A DNA stretch of 64,000 bases from Helichrysum umbraculigerum (lineage: Eukaryota; Streptophyta; Magnoliopsida; Asterales; Asteraceae), in assembly GCA_949592205.1 (NCBI GenBank), contig CATIUR010000003.1, positions 75,916,501-75,980,500 of the forward strand, given 5' to 3'. A program made the position numbers and the translations under genes. Position 1 is the stretch's first letter. The number at the start of each line of letters is the position of its first letter. Positions 34,241 to 46,804 of the stretch are shown here, one piece after another. The notes beneath the pieces were generated by a model. The model saw only the letters and a list, made by a program, of their open reading frames with translations. It was not told the origin of the DNA and did no database searches.

Positions 34241-36020
34241 TGTAACACCCGCCAAATTGGGACTAGTACTTAGTGCCTAATTCTCTATTAATACATGTAA
34301 TTAGTTCTGTGTTAGGCTAATTAATGTATCGAATTATATATATTGTTGAATATATACGAAAATGCGATTTGATTAAATCGTACGCAATTTAAATCGAATG
34401 TATTTCGGTTCAATTAAATACGGACGTTGGTGACCAATTTTATTAAGTAACACTAGTATGTTAAAAATATTATTCTAATAATGTTCAAATTACAATTCGT
34501 ATCGTACAAACAAAACAAACTAACTTACATTTTATAACTCAAACATAAATTGATTAGTAAAATATTTAAATAAAATATCGCGTAATAAATTTGTATTTTA
34601 AAACTTACCATTTAATATGTAAAATAATTATTTAACGTTTAAACGACGGAGTAAACGAACACCGCACGGACCGCGATTGCGGAGACTGAAAAGTTGGAGG
34701 TTAAACCCCCAACTCCCTTTCTCTTTTCTCTCATTTTCCACCTCACTCTCTCTCTCTTACTCCCTTTCTCTTTTCTCTCATTTTCCACCTCACTCTCTCT
34801 CTCTTACTCTCTCCTCTCCTTTTTCTCTCAATTCACCAAACACACACACACTCACAAAATCGCCAAATAAATATACTAAACCCGCTCGAATCACCTCGGC
34901 GCTTTGGAAAACAACGACCACGACATCACGATCTATCATCCTATCTTTTCGGATTTTCAATCCGACACTTTGTAAGTTTCTGACAAAATCCCGAAACCTT
35001 TCGATTCTTAGTATTTGCACTTGTTAGTTGTTTATATAACTTATATATGTCCATTACAAAGTGTAAAACACGATTTTATAGCTTAAAAACGGGTTTAAAT
35101 TGGGTTTTTGGCTGGAAAAATCTCGACAGTCGGACTTTCTGGGCTGGTGTTCTTCGATGCGACACAAGCCTTGTGTCGCATGTAGTGTCGTATTTTACCT
35201 GTTATGTCGCATGTAGTGTCGTATAAATCCTTTTGTGTCGTACCCTTTACGACACAGCGTTGTGTCGCATCTTATGTCGTATTTTCATACGACACAATCA
35301 CTATGTCGCTGTTGAATCAGCATCTCAAATCTATACGACATTACCCTTGTGTCGTATAGGTATTGTGTCGCATTTCTATGCGACACAACCCTTGTGTCGC
35401 ATGCCAAACATTTGTGTCGCATGATTGTGTCGCATAAAACAACAGGTTTTCAAACTAAAATTTCACTAAGTGTCGAACCTATATAACCTCAAACACTTAT
35501 ACGATACGACTTATAAAACACACTCGTGGAGGCACCTCGCCCGGAATTCTCTATAGGGGACCCGGCCCTCGAGTTAAGCTTAACTATGTGCTCATGGTTG
35601 TATACATATACATTATCAATTGCTGGATGCAATTCAATCATTATTAAATCTTGCGGTTCATACTATATTACTTGATTTCAAACCTGTGAGCTCACCAGCT
35701 TTAGCTGACCCATTTAGCATGTATCGCAGGTACCAAGCAGTAGATTGCTTCAGCTTCAGGACTTTTAGCTCGAGTCAGCATACAGACGTTTGAGATTTTC
35801 TTGCATTAGTATATTTTGTACAAGTACTTATGTACTGAAATCTCCTTTTATTTAAACTCGAGCTATGTAAAGCTATAAATGTTGTAAACATTTTCAATAT
35901 TAATATATTTTGTTAAAATGACGCATATAGAGTCGTTTACTATATATCTTTGTGCTTTGTTATTGATTAGTAACACCCAAATCGTGCTTCCGCAAATCAT
36001 TAAAATTTAGGGGTGTTACA
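34241..36020 (+). mobile_element. T9 5' LTR, 1,780 bp, internally deleted
   Basis: Starts TGTAACACCCGCC and ends GGGTGTTACA before the PBS. Compared with its 3' LTR it lacks about 570 bp at 35520/35521, joining the sequence after the array directly to CACTCGTGGAGGC, with a 2-base overlap at the junction. It also carries a 47-bp tandem duplication of CT-rich sequence (34714-34760 and 34761-34807). The deleted part includes the CACCAACGGGCCGT block and the CCCC...TTTTTACTGTTTTAC block. Confidence 0.9.
35157..35435 (+). repeat. Palindromic array, GCGACACAA type, in T9 5' LTR
   Basis: Units such as GCGACACAAGCCTTGTGTCGC (split 35159-35179) and ACGACACAGCGTTGTGTCGC, plus TACGACA/TGTCGTA variants. 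Partner array at 42532-42812 in the 3' LTR; several differences between the copies fall inside the palindromes. Confidence 0.9.
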
Positions 36021-36023
36021 GAT

Positions 36024-36176
36024 TGGTATCAGAGCCTAAGGTTATAGTGAACTAGGTTGCATTTAGTGGGCCTAGACTATGACCATTAGGCAGTATTCCT
36101 TATTAGGTATAACTGGTTCAGTGATTACGTCATACGAGTTTAATTTAACATAGCCTGATCAACTATGTACAATTAA
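36024..36176 (+). other. T9 primer binding site and leader stem-loop
   Basis: TGGTATCAGAGCC at 36024-36036 (initiator Met-tRNA site). The conserved stem-loop is at 36140-36176 with loop CCTGATCAA at 36154-36162. Confidence 0.85.
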
Positions 36177-36348
36177 GCAAAGATGATGTAAGATCTGAAG
36201 GTAGTTATGGCTGAACAGGGTACACTAGAAGACTCTGACCTCGAGAGAACCGAGACTTAAACTTGTTTATGCTAGGCACTCAATAGGCTATATTATATAG
36301 GAACTATATGAATATAGGCCTCACTCTTACTAACGCTTTGTCTCAGAA

Positions 36349-36834
36349 ATAGCAAACACGCCGCCCAATTCATCGCGCTCTCAATCCGGGTCGCAGAACC
36401 CAAGGGTAGCTAGGAGGAACGCCAGGTTGCCTCGAGCTGGCCCGTACCCCACTCACTTCACCTTGCCGGCCTTAGCCGCTAGGGTGAACCAACACGAGCA
36501 GCGACTTCGCACCATGGATGTCGTGTTGCAAGAAACAAACGAAAACTGGAGACTTACATCTCTCGAACGCATCGAACAAGTCTCCGAGGATCACGAAACC
36601 ACCGTTAACAATGTAGACGTTCTTTTCAACAAAGTGGTGGAGATAAGCGTAGAAACCGCCCTCTTGAAACACATATTAGAAGAGTGTGAGCAACGCTCAC
36701 GGGAAACAGAGGAATACGTTGGCAGTTTGGTGCAACGACTGGCCTTGGCTGAAGACAACGCCCGATAGGCTAGCAGACTTGCAAACATTGTGGATCGTCT
36801 CATTGAAATGATGGAGCAGATTAATCTACGTTGA
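36349..36834 (+). pseudogene. T9 ORF0 relic (coiled-coil)
   Basis: Same frame and length as ORF0 of T7, with long identical stretches (LPALAARVNQHEQRLRTMDV). The start codon is ATA at 36349, and a TAG at 36766-36768 replaces the Gln of DNARQA, so only residues from the internal ATG at 36427 to 36765 remain readable. The original stop is TGA at 36832. The central part differs from T7 in many residues but keeps the helical Glu/Leu pattern. Confidence 0.75.
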
Positions 36835-37128
36835 GACTAGTGTAGTCCTTGTCTTGTAATCTATCTCGTAATCTAATGACTATCTGGCGATACTCTATAA
36901 ATTAGTCGGATGTAACAATTCCCGACACCTTTCGTAATACCTCCGTAGGATGTAACCTTTGAACTCGTATTATCTATCAAATATTCCTTGCTGATTCTAC
37001 TTATACTGATTGCCATTTTTCTTTTTCATATTGATGTTATGTATTACCGCCTTTATACATGTACATCTGAGACAAATACAATTTTCTTACAAAATCTCAT
37101 GTATCTTCATTTCTTTTATTGAAGAATC

Positions 37129-38149
37129 ATGCCGCCAAAGACAAGACCATACACCGATGCTCAGCTTACGTCACTCATAACCCAGGCTGTGACTGAAGCC
37201 TTGGCTCGGAATACTCCACAGAATTCCGCGAGAAACAGCGATGCCGCTGAAACCCCCACTACTAAACCTTGTTCTTACAAGGACTTTCAGAGCTGCAAAC
37301 CCTCAAGCTTCAAGGGTACTGAGGGAGCCATCGGACTAATTAGATGGTTCGAGAAGATGGAGACTGTTTTCCGCGTCAGCAAGTGCGTGGAAGGAGACAA
37401 AGTCAATTTTGCTACTTGTACCCTTGAGGACGATGCCCACTCTTGGTGGAACTCCTACTCCCAATCAGTGGGTGCCGACACTGCCTACCAACTAACTTGG
37501 GAGGACTTGAAAGCAAAACTCACCGCCAAATACTGCTCAATCGACAAACTCCAAAAGCTGGACGAGGAATTCTGGAACCTAAAAGTTCAGGGCAGTAATA
37601 TCGATGGTTACACCACCAGATTTCAGCAACTAGCTGCCCTCCGCCCAGCCATGGTAAACAGAACCTGATAAAATCAGGAAGTACATCCTTGGTCTTCCTG
37701 AGCCTGTTCGGGGGCACGTTGCCTCTTCATACCAAACCACCATTGACAATGCAATCCTACTGGCCCAAGACCTGATGGCAATGAGCTAGGATTCTGAACC
37801 ACCCACTTCATCCTCCCACAACAACAAAAGAAAGTGGTCCGACTACCACAACAACCACCCAAACCAACAAAACAAGAAATCCGACACCATCAAAGCCTAC
37901 AACACCACCACAGACATCAAATGGGGCTACACTGGGAGCAAACCCTATTGTTCCAAGTGCAGCCGCCACCACGAAGGTTCTTGTGGCTCCTTTTGCAACA
38001 ATTGCAAGAGGTATGGTCACCTCACCCAGGATTGCCGTTCCCCTACCAACAACATTTCCAACAACAACACTAGGCCACCCAAGGTCTGCTTTGAATGTGG
38101 GAACCCCGGGCACTTCAGGGACACGTGCCCAAAACTGAAGAACCAGAGC

Positions 38150-38211
<62 letters not shown>

Positions 38212-41200
38212 CCGCAACAACAACAACCACAACACCCGAAGTAGAGCCTTCGTCATCAACTCCGGGGACGCCCGCCAAGACCCGAATGTGGTCTCGGGTA
38301 TGTTCCTCCTCAACAACTTAACTGCTTCTGTTCTATTTGATACTGGTGCTGATAGAAGCTTTATCTCTGATGACTTTTGCCCACTACTCGACATCACTCC
38401 TGTTGCCTTAGATGTTAAGTACACTGTAGAGCTAGCAAATGGGAAACTTATAGAAACCAATAGTGTGATACCTAATTGCACTCTAAACCTAGCTGACGAA
38501 ACCTTTTCAATCGATCTTGTACCCGTTGAAATCGGAAGTTTCGACGTCATCATTGGAATGGACTGGTTGTCCAAACACCGAGGCGAAATCGTTTGTTACG
38601 ATAAGATCGTCCGTATCCCACTCGCCGTCGGTAGAACCTTGATCATACAGGGGGAGACCGGTGGGACGAGACTCAATATCATCTCTTGCTTAAAAACCCG
38701 AAAATTTCTGAGAAAGGGTTACCCTGCAATACTTGCACACATCACAGAGAAGAAGTCGGAGGAGAAGCGACTTGGGGATGTGCCAATTGTTAGAGATTTT
38801 CCCGAAGTCTTTCCAAAAGAACTACCTGGTCTACCTCCACCTAGACAGGTTGAGTTCTCAATTGATCTTGTGCTGGGTGCCACACCGGTGGCCCGCGCAC
38901 CGTACCGTTTAGCCCCATCCGAACTTCAGGAGTTGTCCACCCAGTTACAAGAACTCCTGGATAGAGGATTCATTAGACAGAGTTCTTCACCTTGGGGAGC
39001 TCCGGTCTTATTTGTTAAAAAGAAGGACGGTTCATTCCGAATGTGCATCGACTATCGAGAGTTAAACAAATTGACCGTCAAGAACCGATACCCACTTCCT
39101 CGCATTGATGATCTATTCGATCAACTTCAGGGTTCAAGTTTCTACTCAAAAATCGACCTGCGATCAGGATATCATCAGTTACGGGTTCGCGACACCGATA
39201 TTCCAAAAACTGCTTTCAGAACTCGTTACGGGCAATACGAATTTCAAGTGATGCCCTTTGGTCTAACCAAAGCACCGGCTGTATTCATGGACCTCATGAA
39301 CCGGGTGTGTAAACCTTACCTCGACAAGTTTGTCATTGTCTTTATCGATGACATACTCATTTACTCGCACAACAAGCAAGAACATGCGCAGCACCTCAAA
39401 ACCATCCTAGAACTACTTAGACACGAGGAGCTTTACGCCAAATTCTCTAAGTGTGAGTTCTGGATAAAAACCGTTCAATTCCTTGGTCACGTGATCGACA
39501 GTCAGGGAATTCACGTTGACCCATCAAAAATCGAGGCTATCAAAGACTGGCAAGCACCCACCTCTGCAACTGAAGTACGCAAATTCTTGGGTCTTGCTGG
39601 GTACTATCGGCGATTCATTGAAAATTTCTCCAAAATAGCTCAACCACTCACAGTACTGACTCAGAAGGACAAAAGGTTCGATTGGACCGATAAACAAGAG
39701 TCAGTGTTCCAACTTCTGAAACAAAAGCTTTGCAGTGCTCCAATTCTATCCCTACCCGAAGGCACCGATGACTTCGTGGTATACTGCGATGCTTCCCACC
39801 AAGGTCTCGGTTGTGTGCTGATGCAACGAGACAAGGTCATTGCCTATGCTTCACGACAGCTGAAAATTCACGAAAAGAACTACACCACTCATGATCTCGA
39901 ACTTGGAGCTGTCATGTTTGCTCTCAAAATCTGGAGACATTATCTCTACGGCACTAAGTGCACAATCTTTACCGATCATAAAAGTCTCCAACATATATTC
40001 AATCAGAAGGATCTCAATATGAGGCAACGTCGATGGGTCGAGTTGCTTACCGATTACGATTGCGAGATCAAGTACCATCCAGGGAAGGCTAATGTTGTAG
40101 CCGATGCCCTCAGTCGAAAGGAACGACCAAAACCACTTCGAGTCCGAGCCCTCAGTATGACCATTCACAACGATCTTACCATTCTGATTCATACCGCTCA
40201 GATCGAAGCCCTGAAAACTGAAAACATCAAAAACGAAGCCTTACGGGGTATTGACAAACAATTCGAAATCAGACCTAACGGGAGTAGGTATTTCTTAAAC
40301 CGAATCTGGTTGCCTAATTTTGGGAACCTACGAGACTTGGTGATGGATGAGGCTCACAAGTCCAAATATTCTATCCATCCAGGATCCGATAAGATGTACC
40401 ACGGCATCAAGGAATTTTATTGGTGGCCGAACATGAAAGCCGAAATCGCCACTTACGTCAGCAAGTGCCTTACTTGCTCGAAGGTCAAAACCGAACATCA
40501 GAAACCTTCCGGCTTACTTCAACAACCAGAAATCCCTAAATGGAAATGGGAACAAATTGCCATGGATTTCATAACCAAATTACCCAAGTCGTCGAGCGGT
40601 TGCGATACCATTTGGGTGATCGTCGATCGTCTCACCAAATCTGCTCATTTCCTGGCAATCAAGGAAAACGATAAAATGGAGCGCCTTGCACAAATCTACA
40701 TCAAAGAAATTGTTTCTCAACACGGTGTTCCAATCTCGATCATCTCTGACAGAGATGCCCGCTTCACCTCTCACTTTTGGTAGTCACTTCAAAAAGCATT
40801 GGGAACTCGTCTCGATATGAGCACCGCGTACCATCCTCAAACCGATGGCCAAAGTGAACGAACCATTCAGACACTGGAAGATATGCTACGCGCCTGCGTA
40901 GTTGATTTCGGTACAAACTGGGAAAGACATCTATCGTTGTGCGAATTCTCGTACAATAACAGCTATCATGCAAGCATTAGGGCTGCACCTTTTGAGGCAC
41001 TGTACGGTCGTAAGTGCCGATCTCCGATTTGTTGGACCGAAGTGGGAGACAGCCAACTCACTGGTCCTGAACTCATACACGCCACCACTGAGAAAATTGT
41101 GGAAATCCAAAACCGACTCAAAGCCGCACGTGATCGTCAGAAAAGTTATGCTGACGTGAGATGCAAACCACTCGAGTTCCAAGTTGGGGATCGAGTACTC

Positions 41201-41629
41201 TTAAAAGTATCGCCTTGGAAAGGCGTCATCCGTTTTGGCAAACGCGGGAAGTTAAATCCCAGGTACATCGGGCCTTTTGAGATCCTCGAACGGATTGGCC
41301 CCGTAGCTTATCGATTGCAGCTGCCATCCGAACTCAGCAGCATGCACCCCACCTTTCACATTTCCAACTTGAAGAAATGTCTGTCTGATGAGACACTTAT
41401 TATCCCACTCGATCAAATTCGTGTTGACGATAAACTTCACTTCGTTGAGGAACCCGCTGAAATCATGGACCGTGAGGTCAAACAACTAAAACAAAGTCAT
41501 ATTCCCATCGTCAAGGTCAGATGGAATTCGCGGTGCGGTCCGGAATTCACCTGGGAACGGGAAGACCAAATGCGACTCAAATATCCTCAACTATTCTCCG
41601 ATTCTACATCAAACGCGACCTCGAGTTAA
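37129..41629 (+). pseudogene. T9 gag-pol relic (chromovirus polyprotein)
   Basis: Closely similar to T7 gag-pol along its whole length. Breaks: a small indel near 37650 shifts the gag frame, TAG at 37787-37789 lies in the linker before the knuckles, and TAG at 40781-40783 replaces the Gln after FW in the integrase core. From 37790 to 40780 the frame is continuous: CCHC knuckles (CNNCKRYGHLTQDC, CFECGNPGHFRDTC), an Asn-rich linker, protease DTGADRSFIS, RT with FIDDILIY and PFGLTKAP where PFGLTNAP is usual, RNase H, integrase zinc site and first catalytic Asp. 40784-41629 holds the end of integrase and the chromodomain. It was probably active until recently but is now unable to make full-length protein. 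Confidence 0.92.
38147..38222 (+). repeat. (AAC)n microsatellite in T9 gag linker
   Basis: About 24 AAC codons, with one CGC, encoding a polyasparagine run between the second zinc knuckle and protease. T7 has a shorter Asn run at the same place (residues 330-339). The antisense frame gives a spurious poly-Val or poly-Leu protein. Confidence 0.9.
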
Positions 41630-41663
41630 ATTTCGGGACGAAATTCTTCTAACAGGGGGAGAA
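41629..41663 (+). other. T9 stop-codon inverted repeat and polypurine tract
   Basis: AATTTCGGGACGAAATT at 41629-41645 overlapping the stop, then AGGGGGAGAA at 41654-41663 abutting the 3' LTR. Confidence 0.85.
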
Positions 41664-43151
41664 TGTAACACCCGCCAAATTGGGACTAGTACTTAGTGCC
41701 TAATTCTCTATTAATACATGTAATTAGTTCTGTGTTAGGCTAATTAATGTATCGAATTATATATATTGTTGAATATATACGAAAATGCGATTTGATTAAA
41801 TCGTACGCAATTTAAATCGAATGTATTTCGGTTCAATTAAATACGGACGTTGGTGACCAATTTTATTAAGTAACACTAGTATGTTAAAAATATTATTCTA
41901 ATAATGTTCAAATTACAATTCGTATCGTACAAACAAAACAAACTAACTTACATTTTATAACTCAAACATAAATTGATTAGTAAAATATTTAAATAAAATA
42001 TCGCATAATAAATTTGTATTTTAAAACTTACCATTTAATATGTAAAATAATTATTTAACGTTTAAACGACGGAGTAAACGAACACCGCACGGACCGCGAT
42101 TGCGGAGACTGAAAAGTTGGAGGTTAAACCCCCAACTCCCTTTCTCTTTTCTCTCATTTTCCACCTCACTCTCTCTCTCTTACTCTCTCATCTCCTTTTT
42201 CTCTCAATTCACCAAACACACACACACTCACAAAATCTCCAAATAAATATACTAAACCCGCTCGAATCACCTCGGCGCTTTGGAAAACAACGAACACAAC
42301 ATCACGATCTATCATCCTATCTTTTCGGATTTTCAATCCGACACTTTGTAAGTTTCCGACAAAATCCCGAAACCTTTCGATTCTTAGTATTTTCACTTGT
42401 TAGCTGTTTATATAACTTATATATGTCCATTACAAAGTGTAAAACATGATTTTATAGCTTAAAAACGGGTTTAAATTGGGTTTTTGGCTGGAAAAATCTC
42501 GACAGTCGGACTTTCTGGGCTGGTGTTCTTCGATGCGACACAAGCCTTGTGTCGCATGTAGTGTCGTATTTTACCTGTTATGTCGCATGTATTGTCGTAT
42601 AAATCCTTTTGTGTCGTACCCTTTACGACACAACGTTGTGTCGTATCTTATGTCGTATTTTCATACGACACAATCACTATGTCGCTGTTGAATCAGCATC
42701 TCAAATCTATACGACATTACCCTTGTGTCGTATAGGTATTGTGTCGCATTTCTATGCCACACAACCCTTGTGTCGCATGCCAAACATTTGGGTCGCATGA
42801 TTGTGTCGCATAAAACAGCAGGTTTTCAAACTAAAATTTCACTAAGTGTCGAACCTATATTACCTCAAACACTTATAGGATACGACTTATAAAACACATT
42901 GGAACACACTTGTAAGTGCAAAACACCAATAACATGATAATAATACTTAAAGTTTATTATTTCAAATCCATCACCAACGGGCCGTACACGTTTTCAAACA
43001 CTTAACAAATCAACCAAATCGTAGTAATTTGGACATATATATAGTTGTGTAACAACTACAAGGGTGATCTTTTGAGATACTCAATCATGTTTATAACCAT
43101 CGCGTGTCGTGGACACCCTCAGGTTACAAGTCTTTGGACTTCATCACTCGG
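41664..43151 (+). mobile_element. T9 3' LTR, first part
   Basis: Full-length version of the T9 LTR (about 2,299 bp together with 60269-61079), with array at 42532-42812. Interrupted by T10 at 43151/43152 just after the CATCACTCGG block; the same block is uninterrupted in T2 near 2120-2130. Target duplication CTCGG at 43147-43151 and 60264-60268. Confidence 0.95.
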
Positions 43152-44819
43152 TGATGCTGTGTAAACAGAGTCAAAGTTTAACTATTTATAAATGAAAATT
43201 TCTTACTGACTATACACAACTCAGGCAAGAATACCTGGTCATAATATAGTATAGCTTGATAAGTCCAAGTCGAACACGAGGAACGGATGTCAATATTAAA
43301 TAAATTGGAAATTGATACAAATAATGAAAACTGTAAATATTGGGGGCGTTTTAGTTCCTATCGAACAATTGGCAAACAATTATGAAAAAATGATTTATTA
43401 AATAAAACTTAAATAGAAAAATAACTAAATGATAAAATAATTAATTAAATAAAATATTTAATTCAAATGATAAAAGAAATGCATTTGCTTAGACTACTTT
43501 CCTTAGAATCTGGTTATCACTTTATTGAATTGCTAGAACATGAATTTTATTGCGATATAACTATTAAGACAATCCCCTTTCCGAGGTAGATTAATCTAAC
43601 ACAATTAAGAAAGACACATAGGTTGTTTTCAACACGCTAAAAGTTCAATTTAACATTGCCCACCGAATTATGTTCTAAATTAAACCTACGCCGTTTATGT
43701 GATTTACTCTTATGACTTGAGTCAACAAAGTCTATAACTAATAGTTATCTTATTCATTAATGATTACTCTTGATTATTAACCCTAACCTGTCAAACTCAA
43801 TCTATTCAGCAATAATTGCTAACCTCAATCAACAATTATCAATAATCTCTTAACCAAATGGAACTCAATCACAATCAATCAAGAAACCACGCTAGGTAAT
43901 CAATAATAATCAATCAATAACTAAGGATCATCGAATAAACACATAAACATTCATAAAATCCAATGTAATTCGCAATTCAATAATCAAACCATCATCTAAG
44001 TATCATCATCTAAACAAATGCATAGGAAGTCTAGCCAATCATATTCTTACAGAAAATCAGAATTGAAAACGAAATCAAAATCATAATCAAATGAAAAGGA
44101 ATAATGTATTCAAAACGAGAAACCGAAGAAACAATTGAACGAGTGAAAACCTTTGATTCTCTAAGCTTCTAATCCTTCAAAAAGCTCCCAAAATGAGGGA
44201 AAAACCCCCTCTGGTCGTTTGTAATCGAACTAGGGTTTTGGTGGTGAAGTTCTCAAGTGAAAACCCTAAAATCGCACTTAAATGGCTGGAAAAGTCATCC
44301 ATACGGCGTATGGATGCAAAAGCCCATAAGTCCAGCCCGCGAAATCTTGATTCGGCCCAGTTTTCAATCCATACGGCGTATGGACATCCATACGCCGTAT
44401 GGATGCATTTTCAGAAAAAGTGCCAAAAACGAAAGTTGTAGCCCTCTGAGTTAGCTAAATTATCCAAGTTGAATCACCTCAATTGGAGTTCGTATGAAGA
44501 AGTTATGGCCAAAATACTAACAGCGCGCAGAAAACTCAGCATTTAACTTTTCTTCCATTTTCAGCTCATCTTTCATTCTTTTTCCGATTTGAGCTTCACA
44601 TACAACTTCAATCAAATCCAATCTTTCATATCTTCACTCTTTTAGCTTATTTTCTTTATGATTTAGCTCGTTTTCTGTTCCTTTTTGATCCAAGCTCCGA
44701 ATTAACTCCTAAATGCAAATATGAACGAAATAAGTATCTTATTCATATAAAATGCATTAAAAACCTATCAAACAAGGGGGTAATTAGTACTATAAAATAG
44801 CACATTTTAGCTTTCATCA
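43152..44819 (-). mobile_element. T10 3' LTR, 1,668 bp
   Basis: The left LTR of the minus-strand element; it follows the polypurine tract at 44820-44832. AT-rich, no genes. Palindromes at 44299-44313, 44369-44383 and 44388-44402. Confidence 0.93.
44299..44402 (-). repeat. Palindromes CCATACGGCGTATGG in T10 3' LTR
   Basis: Three 15-base palindromes with a one-base centre. The first is 55 bases away from the other two, which form an adjacent pair in opposite orientation of the centre base. Confidence 0.92.
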
Positions 44820-45972
44820 AACATCCCCCACTTGAATCCTACTTGTCCTCAAGTAGACCATCAGTTGAAAATTCAAAACTTTAAATATGAACGGCAAACA
44901 AAAGTGCAAAAGGACTTACATACTACACAACATTCGGCAAACCAAATTGCTAACTTAAAATCGATTCTACCTTAAAGCTTAGCAATCAAGAAACTCTCTA
45001 GGGAAAACAACTTCTAATACATTATTATTATGCATAAAAGATAATTCACTTAGATTACCGATATTGTTGTCCACTTAAACAATCTAAACTTCAGAAATTG
45101 AGCTTAACTCATTATTATTCTAGCAGGTTTTACCCTAGATTCACAGATAGCAAAATACTCTTATACCAATAACGTGTCACAATTCTCCAAATAATGAACA
45201 TCTAAATAAATCAATCATTTTTCAAACCAAGACATTGGTGACAGGTCTGTACCTCAGTACAACAGAGCGACATAACTTGGCTTTGGTTTTTCAATTTATG
45301 AGTCCTTTGTACTCTTCTTTATTTTCTTTAATTTTCAAATATACTGACGGAAACCAGGTCTGTACTTTCGTACAACAGAGGAGACAACACCCAGTATATT
45401 CCAAAATGATGATAATTAGGATCCCAAAATTATGGATTATAACACGCTATCATATGAGAATTAAGATTATCATACCTTGCTAAAAGATCCTCATAGGATA
45501 AATCCTACTTTATTCATTAAATTTCTTAATAGCTCAACAACTTCCATAAAGATTGCCTATCGATACATCAAAAAATGAACTATCTAATATTTAAAATTAA
45601 ATTTATTTCATTCTTTGCATTCCCAAAATATGTTACAAGATTCGCTAAACTTTAACGCATAAAACAATTTTAAAAGAAAATTTTGGGCTGAAAAATGACT
45701 AACATGTAGAATGCCCTTTAGCTTTAAAATTTGCCAATATTTACCATTCATATCTTAAGGACAAATAGACTTACTTCTTTTCCCCCATCCCCCACTTAAA
45801 AGTATGCAATGTCCCCATTGCAAAAGAAAACAATAATATAGGGAATAGAAAAGAAGTGAAACAGAAAAACTCCCCTGATTAAGAAGAAAAATTCATGAAT
45901 GAACTGATTCTGAAATAAAATACAACGGCACACTTCCGTAGGCATCACGGTTGCATTTAGCGTATGCAACAA
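44820..45972 (-). mobile_element. T10 3' untranslated region, outer part
   Basis: Polypurine tract at 44820-44832 (complement AGTGGGGGATGTT), preceded on the minus strand by GAGGACAAG, as in T8. A GGGGACATTGCAT and AAGTGGGGGATGG block near 45787-45825 is typical of Athila 3' regions. Two 26-base repeats (45242-45267 and 45355-45380) share TGTAC-4 bases-GTACA. No gene seen. T11 begins at 45973. Confidence 0.75.
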
Positions 45973-46804
45973 TGTGACACCCGGTCAAAATAACCCAAAA
46001 TTAGCACCTAATTTAAACTTTTAAAACACGTAATTACATACGTGTCAATACTCAAGTACACAAGTATTATATATATATTTATATATATAAACCGAAACGA
46101 TTAATTAATAATCGCAAATACACGAACCAAACAAAACGTAGAAACCCAAAATAGAATTTGGTGAAAAACATTTTTCAAACAAAGTATTATTATTGAGAAT
46201 AATAACTACGTGTTCCGAAAATTATTTAAATACGTTTTAGATACTGAAAACTATCCGTACATTTTGAGTAAAACAAAGATATATTTTTGTATCTCTTTAA
46301 AAGTATTTTTATAAAATACTTTGATTGAAAACGTATACGATTACATTTTTAGAAAATTATCATTTCAAAAGATTACACTATTTAACGATCGGGTACACGA
46401 ACACGGAGCGAAAAACATCACCAACCTTCAATAATTGAGGCCGGTTTATACAACCGACCTCAATAATTCAAACACACACACGCTCACATATTACTCTCTG
46501 ATCTCTTTCTCTGCTCTCTCTCGTCTCCCTCTCATTTCATCAACAAGATCAAAATCAACAACAACAACAACTTCATAATCATCATCATCTAGCTACTTCA
46601 TCATCATCATCATCGTGATCTTCATCATCAACCACCCGTTTCGTTTTTCAAATTTGTAAGGAATCATTTCGTTTTCCTTTTAAATTCATGTTTTTAATAC
46701 GTATTATACCATGTAGTAAAGTTCTATAAGTGCGGAAATTGATTAAAACTAGGTTAGACATCGTTCTGTGATTTTGTTGTTCGAACAGAGTCGAAACATA
46801 CCTT

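Noticed and set aside
37808..38574. Antisense frames with long poly-Val and poly-Leu runs
   Set aside because: Shadow of the (AAC)n microsatellite in the T9 gag relic.
44193..44454. Frames of 82 and 65 codons in the T10 LTR, repeated near 59682-59898
   Set aside because: They run through the palindromes and are changed by the 19-bp unit difference between the LTRs.
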